From contig JAAYPF010000252.1 of NCBI GenBank assembly GCA_012519925.1, positions 1 through 36,623 on the forward strand: a stretch of DNA of 36,623 nt, read 5' to 3'. The notes under the pieces were generated by a model. The model worked only from the letters and a program-made list of their open reading frames with translations. It searched no databases and was not told the DNA's origin. Position numbers and translations under genes: made by a program. Position 1 is the stretch's first letter, and each line of letters begins with the position of its first letter. This stretch comes from Clostridiaceae bacterium. GTDB taxonomy: Bacteria > Bacillota > Clostridia > Acetivibrionales > Acetivibrionaceae. Shown piece after piece: positions 33,694-36,623 of this stretch.

Positions 33694-34713
33694 ATGACAG
33701 ATTTTTATAGATTTGAAGAGAAAGATCAAAAAAAAGCAAAAAAAAGCACTATAGATTTTAAATTAATTATTGGTGTAGTGCTTATATTAATTTCAATAGG
33801 TATCACTATTACTTCTGGTGTAGTGGCTTTAGGCGGCATATATAGCTTAAGTGACAATGCAACCTATTCTGCAGTATATTTATTGGCACCCGTTATAGTT
33901 ATTCTTTTTTTATCATCTTTAGTTCTTTTAACTGGTAAAGATAAGCGAGGAAGAAACTTTTTGATATTTAGTATTTTGGCATCAATGTTGAGTTTTGGAA
34001 ACCTTTCTACAAGTATAAATCAAGCATATGATGAAGCACAAAAAGAAAAAGTAGCTATTGAAAAAATAACAAATATATATAAAGACTTCGTATCCCAGAA
34101 GGATATAATTAAGGAAGATATCCCTGATGAGAAGTATGGGAAATCTAGAGAGCTTATTAGAGTGATTCAAGAAAAATATATAGATTTTAAGGATATTACA
34201 AAAGAAATTGATTCTATTTCAGATATTGTGAAGGATACTTCTACGTTTTCTAGTGAGACCTTTAGGGATTCTGATAGTATAAAAGAAAAAATAGCAAGGC
34301 TAGAAAATATATCTAAGGACATAATGGAAGTTGATAATAAGATTGAAGAGTTTGTGGACAAATTTAAGTACGATCTATCAAATGTATATATAAGCAAGAA
34401 GGTCAAAGAAGAAATTATGGCAGATTTAGAGGAAGAGTTTTTTTCTTCGGTGCAAACTTCAACTAGAAGTTTAAAATTAAAGAATGCAATTGTTGTAAAC
34501 ATGAAGGACATGCTCACATATATAGATGAAAAACAAGGTGCCTTTGATATTAAGAATGAGAAGGTTTTGTTTTATGAGGATAAAGATGATAAAGAATTTA
34601 ATGTGCTGTTTGGGCTGTATAATAGAGCTGTTGATGAGTATACTTGGCATTATCAATATGTATTAGAAAATTCAAGCAAAAAAATAGAAGAACTAGAGCA
34701 AAAGCCTAAATAG
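33694..34713 (+). CDS. Membrane protein with cytoplasmic or external coiled coil, unknown function
   Basis: A 339-residue protein I do not recognise. A charged N-terminus (DQKKAKKS) precedes three hydrophobic helices at about 23-49, 60-80 and 88-104. The remaining 230 residues are highly charged and helical, rich in Lys, Glu, Asp and Ile, with heptad-like stretches suggesting coiled coil. There are no cysteines and no enzyme motif. RBS GGGGG lies 6 bases from the ATG. The DUF5693-like gene follows after 35 bases, so the two probably share a transcript. A structural or scaffold role is the most that can be said. Confidence 0.75.
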   Translation: MTDFYRFEEKDQKKAKKSTIDFKLIIGVVLILISIGITITSGVVALGGIYSLSDNATYSAVYLLAPVIVILFLSSLVLLTGKDKRGRNFLIFSILASMLSFGNLSTSINQAYDEAQKEKVAIEKITNIYKDFVSQKDIIKEDIPDEKYGKSRELIRVIQEKYIDFKDITKEIDSISDIVKDTSTFSSETFRDSDSIKEKIARLENISKDIMEVDNKIEEFVDKFKYDLSNVYISKKVKEEIMADLEEEFFSSVQTSTRSLKLKNAIVVNMKDMLTYIDEKQGAFDIKNEKVLFYEDKDDKEFNVLFGLYNRAVDEYTWHYQYVLENSSKKIEELEQKPK

Positions 34714-34748
34714 TCCTTGAAGTAATAAATAATTGCTGATGGTGAAAT

Positions 34749-36476
34749 ATGCGAAAAGTTCTATGGCTAATTTTAATTATAAGCACTATATTTTCTATAC
34801 CTTTAATTAGTTTAAGGATAACAAATGAAATAAATAATACTTCGGTTTTATTGGCGTATGATTACCAAAAGTTTATTTTAGATAGCAAGGCATCGTCCCA
34901 AATAAATTTTAGTGATCTAAGAAAATACGGAATAACAGGTGTAATTCTAGGCGAAGAGTCTTTAGGAGATAGCTTTGATGAAATAAATTGGACACTTATT
35001 GAAGAGCTAAATAGTTGTGGACTTCAAGTTGTTTTAAACCTTAATAGCTTATTTCACTCAAAAAATTACTATAGAAATTTAGAATCTATCGTACAAAAAT
35101 ATAATGTTCGGTATTTGTTATTATATGATTCACAAAAGGAAAACTCTACTGCACAACAACAGAACGGAGATATTCCCATTGATGAATTAAGATCATTGAT
35201 TATAAGAAATGACCTTATCTTTTTTGTTATGGAAAACCAAGAGCAAACAGGTTATATGCCCATTTTAGGAATGGATTCACTTATAACTGATACAAATTAC
35301 AGTTTAAACAGAGCCTTTACCCTATCAAACCATATACCAAAGATAACCGAAGCTCAAGATGCTACAATGATGTGGCTTAGAGCTGTTATGGATAGAAATA
35401 TCCGTTTAGTCTGTATTGAACCAATTCTCCCACAAAGAGCTAATACATCGAATAACAATTTTTTAGAAGTGTTGGAAGCCTCAAAGGAGCTTTCAGGGAT
35501 TCTTAAGGAAAAAGGTTTTATTGTCAATGCTCCGATAAATGAGCTCAAGCCTGATATTCCAAGAAGGATGCAAAGTATTCCTGTTATAATTAATCTTATA
35601 GCTTCAATAGCTTTAGTTATTGATTATATTGGGATAAAAAGGCGTTGGCTTAGGAGGCTTTTATCGGTTATACCATCTTTTATTGGTGCCATAATATTAG
35701 GGGCTATAAGACCTGAAACTAATATTTGGATGGCCTTTGTAGCAACTATTGTTTTTCCATCATTATCATGTATAGTGCTCTTAAATAGCTTAAAAAAATC
35801 ATCAAATAATATTTTTATACTTATATGTGTATCCTTAGCAAGGCTTTTATTTATTAATGGTATTGGAGCTTGTATGGTGATAGCATCAATGTGTGATGTA
35901 CGTTATACAATGGGTCTTGTGAACTTCAATTTGGTTATTCCAGAATTAATCATTCCTTTAATTGCGTTTAACATTTACTTTGTTTATATTTTAAAAAGTC
36001 AGCACACCAGAAAAAAAGGGAAGGTAGACTACTATTATAATAGAGGTATCACAAAGAATTTGTTATCATATATAATTTATGTAATTATAGTTTCGGTTTT
36101 TATATTTGTATATATAGCAAGGAGCGGAAATTTTGATATATTACCGCAGTTTCGAATAGAACTAGAAGTAAGAAAATTTCTTGAGCTGACAATGACAGCT
36201 AGGCCTAGGACAAAGGAGTTTATTATTGGTTATCCAAGCCTATTCGTATTTTTGTATCTATATTCCCAAAAAGTGTCCTATAAGCTTCTAAGTTTTTTTG
36301 GCACATTATCTTCAATAACGGGCATATCCATTATAAACAGTTTCTGTCATGGTTTTACCCCGGTATTTACATCCTTTAATCGAACGCTAAATGGATTGTT
36401 CCTTGGAACAATAACTGGCTGTATGTCTTTGATTGTCTTTAAAATTTATTTTGAATCTCGACAAACTAAAGACTAA
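34749..36476 (+). CDS. DUF5693-like polytopic membrane protein
   Basis: A 575-residue protein. One helix at about 4-22 leads to an external domain of about 250 residues with a barrel-like pattern of strands: LRKYGITGVILGEESL, then ENQEQTGY, then MMWLRAVMDRNIRLVCIEPI. About eight membrane helices follow from residue 277 to the C-terminus. This layout and the RAVMDRNIRLV signature fit DUF5693, which in many clostridia sits beside csaB and other cell-wall polysaccharide genes. No csaB is visible before the window ends. A cell-envelope role is inferred from the family's usual neighbours. The ribosome site is weak (GGTGAA), which suggests coupling to the gene upstream. Confidence 0.72.
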   Translation: MRKVLWLILIISTIFSIPLISLRITNEINNTSVLLAYDYQKFILDSKASSQINFSDLRKYGITGVILGEESLGDSFDEINWTLIEELNSCGLQVVLNLNSLFHSKNYYRNLESIVQKYNVRYLLLYDSQKENSTAQQQNGDIPIDELRSLIIRNDLIFFVMENQEQTGYMPILGMDSLITDTNYSLNRAFTLSNHIPKITEAQDATMMWLRAVMDRNIRLVCIEPILPQRANTSNNNFLEVLEASKELSGILKEKGFIVNAPINELKPDIPRRMQSIPVIINLIASIALVIDYIGIKRRWLRRLLSVIPSFIGAIILGAIRPETNIWMAFVATIVFPSLSCIVLLNSLKKSSNNIFILICVSLARLLFINGIGACMVIASMCDVRYTMGLVNFNLVIPELIIPLIAFNIYFVYILKSQHTRKKGKVDYYYNRGITKNLLSYIIYVIIVSVFIFVYIARSGNFDILPQFRIELEVRKFLELTMTARPRTKEFIIGYPSLFVFLYLYSQKVSYKLLSFFGTLSSITGISIINSFCHGFTPVFTSFNRTLNGLFLGTITGCMSLIVFKIYFESRQTKD

Positions 36477-36623
36477 TAGCCCTCGTGATGAATTAAATTT
36501 GAGTTTCCCCATTTTTCAATATCTTTTAATATAAGACTAAGTATATATAGTCACTTACAATATTGTTGTGCTTGATAGTCCAGTTTGGCTGTGGTCATGA
36601 AAGGCTACGGAATTCTACGCTAA

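Noticed and set aside
36477-36623. Start of a further gene at the window end
   Set aside because: ATG at 36597 runs only eight codons before TAA; other frames are closed. Nothing can be supported.

Overview
The window looks like chromosome from a low-GC, anaerobic, cellulosome-producing member of the Clostridia (Acetivibrio / Ruminiclostridium-like). The evidence is the AT-rich sequence with strong GGAGG ribosome sites, two proteins with type I dockerins, a SigI/RsgI sigma/anti-sigma pair whose sensor ends in a carbohydrate-binding domain, and a complete xylose catabolic set. Every convincing gene is on the + strand. I see no rRNA, tRNA, CRISPR array or intact insertion sequence. Species cannot be fixed from the sequence alone.

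Layout. (1) 1-2060: the tail of an upstream gene, then a membrane methyl-accepting chemotaxis-type receptor with a plausible sigma-D promoter. (2) 2925-5360: sigI and rsgI; the RsgI sensor is a CBM42-like (arabinofuranose-binding) domain on a long Pro/Thr/Trp repeat linker. (3) 5809-8231: two dockerin proteins, a CE3-like GDSL acetylxylan esterase and an unusual dockerin-DUF3237-DUF3237 protein, followed by a MATE transporter fragment (8556-8744). (4) 9064-15927: a secreted seven-repeat propeller protein with InlB-like repeats, then a 35-residue precursor-like peptide with a YxxP motif, an intergenic hairpin, and five tightly packed genes: HPr-kinase-like, PqqD-like, S24/S26 peptidase-like, ABC exporter and NTP_transf_5-like nucleotidyltransferase. 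This resembles the accessory half of a phosphorylated lasso-peptide cluster without macrolactam synthetase or B2 leader protease, and is the best candidate for an undescribed system here. (5) 16216-30365: two CUT1 sugar importers (lipoprotein plus two permeases each, no ATPase) flanking a GH3 beta-xylosidase, xylulokinase, xylose isomerase and aldose 1-epimerase. (6) 30686-33618: an alpha/beta hydrolase, an HxxxDG acyltransferase-like protein and a zinc-ribbon membrane protein. (7) 33694-36476: a coiled-coil membrane protein and a DUF5693-like membrane protein.

How it may fit together: extracellular arabinoxylan would be sensed by the RsgI CBM and release SigI; cellulosomal esterases deacetylate xylan; oligosaccharides enter by the two ABC importers, are cut in the cytoplasm by the GH3 enzyme, and xylose is isomerised and phosphorylated to xylulose 5-phosphate. 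The peptide-modification locus sits between the cellulosomal and xylose genes with no visible functional link to either. Family assignments rest on motif recognition by eye; no database search was run.
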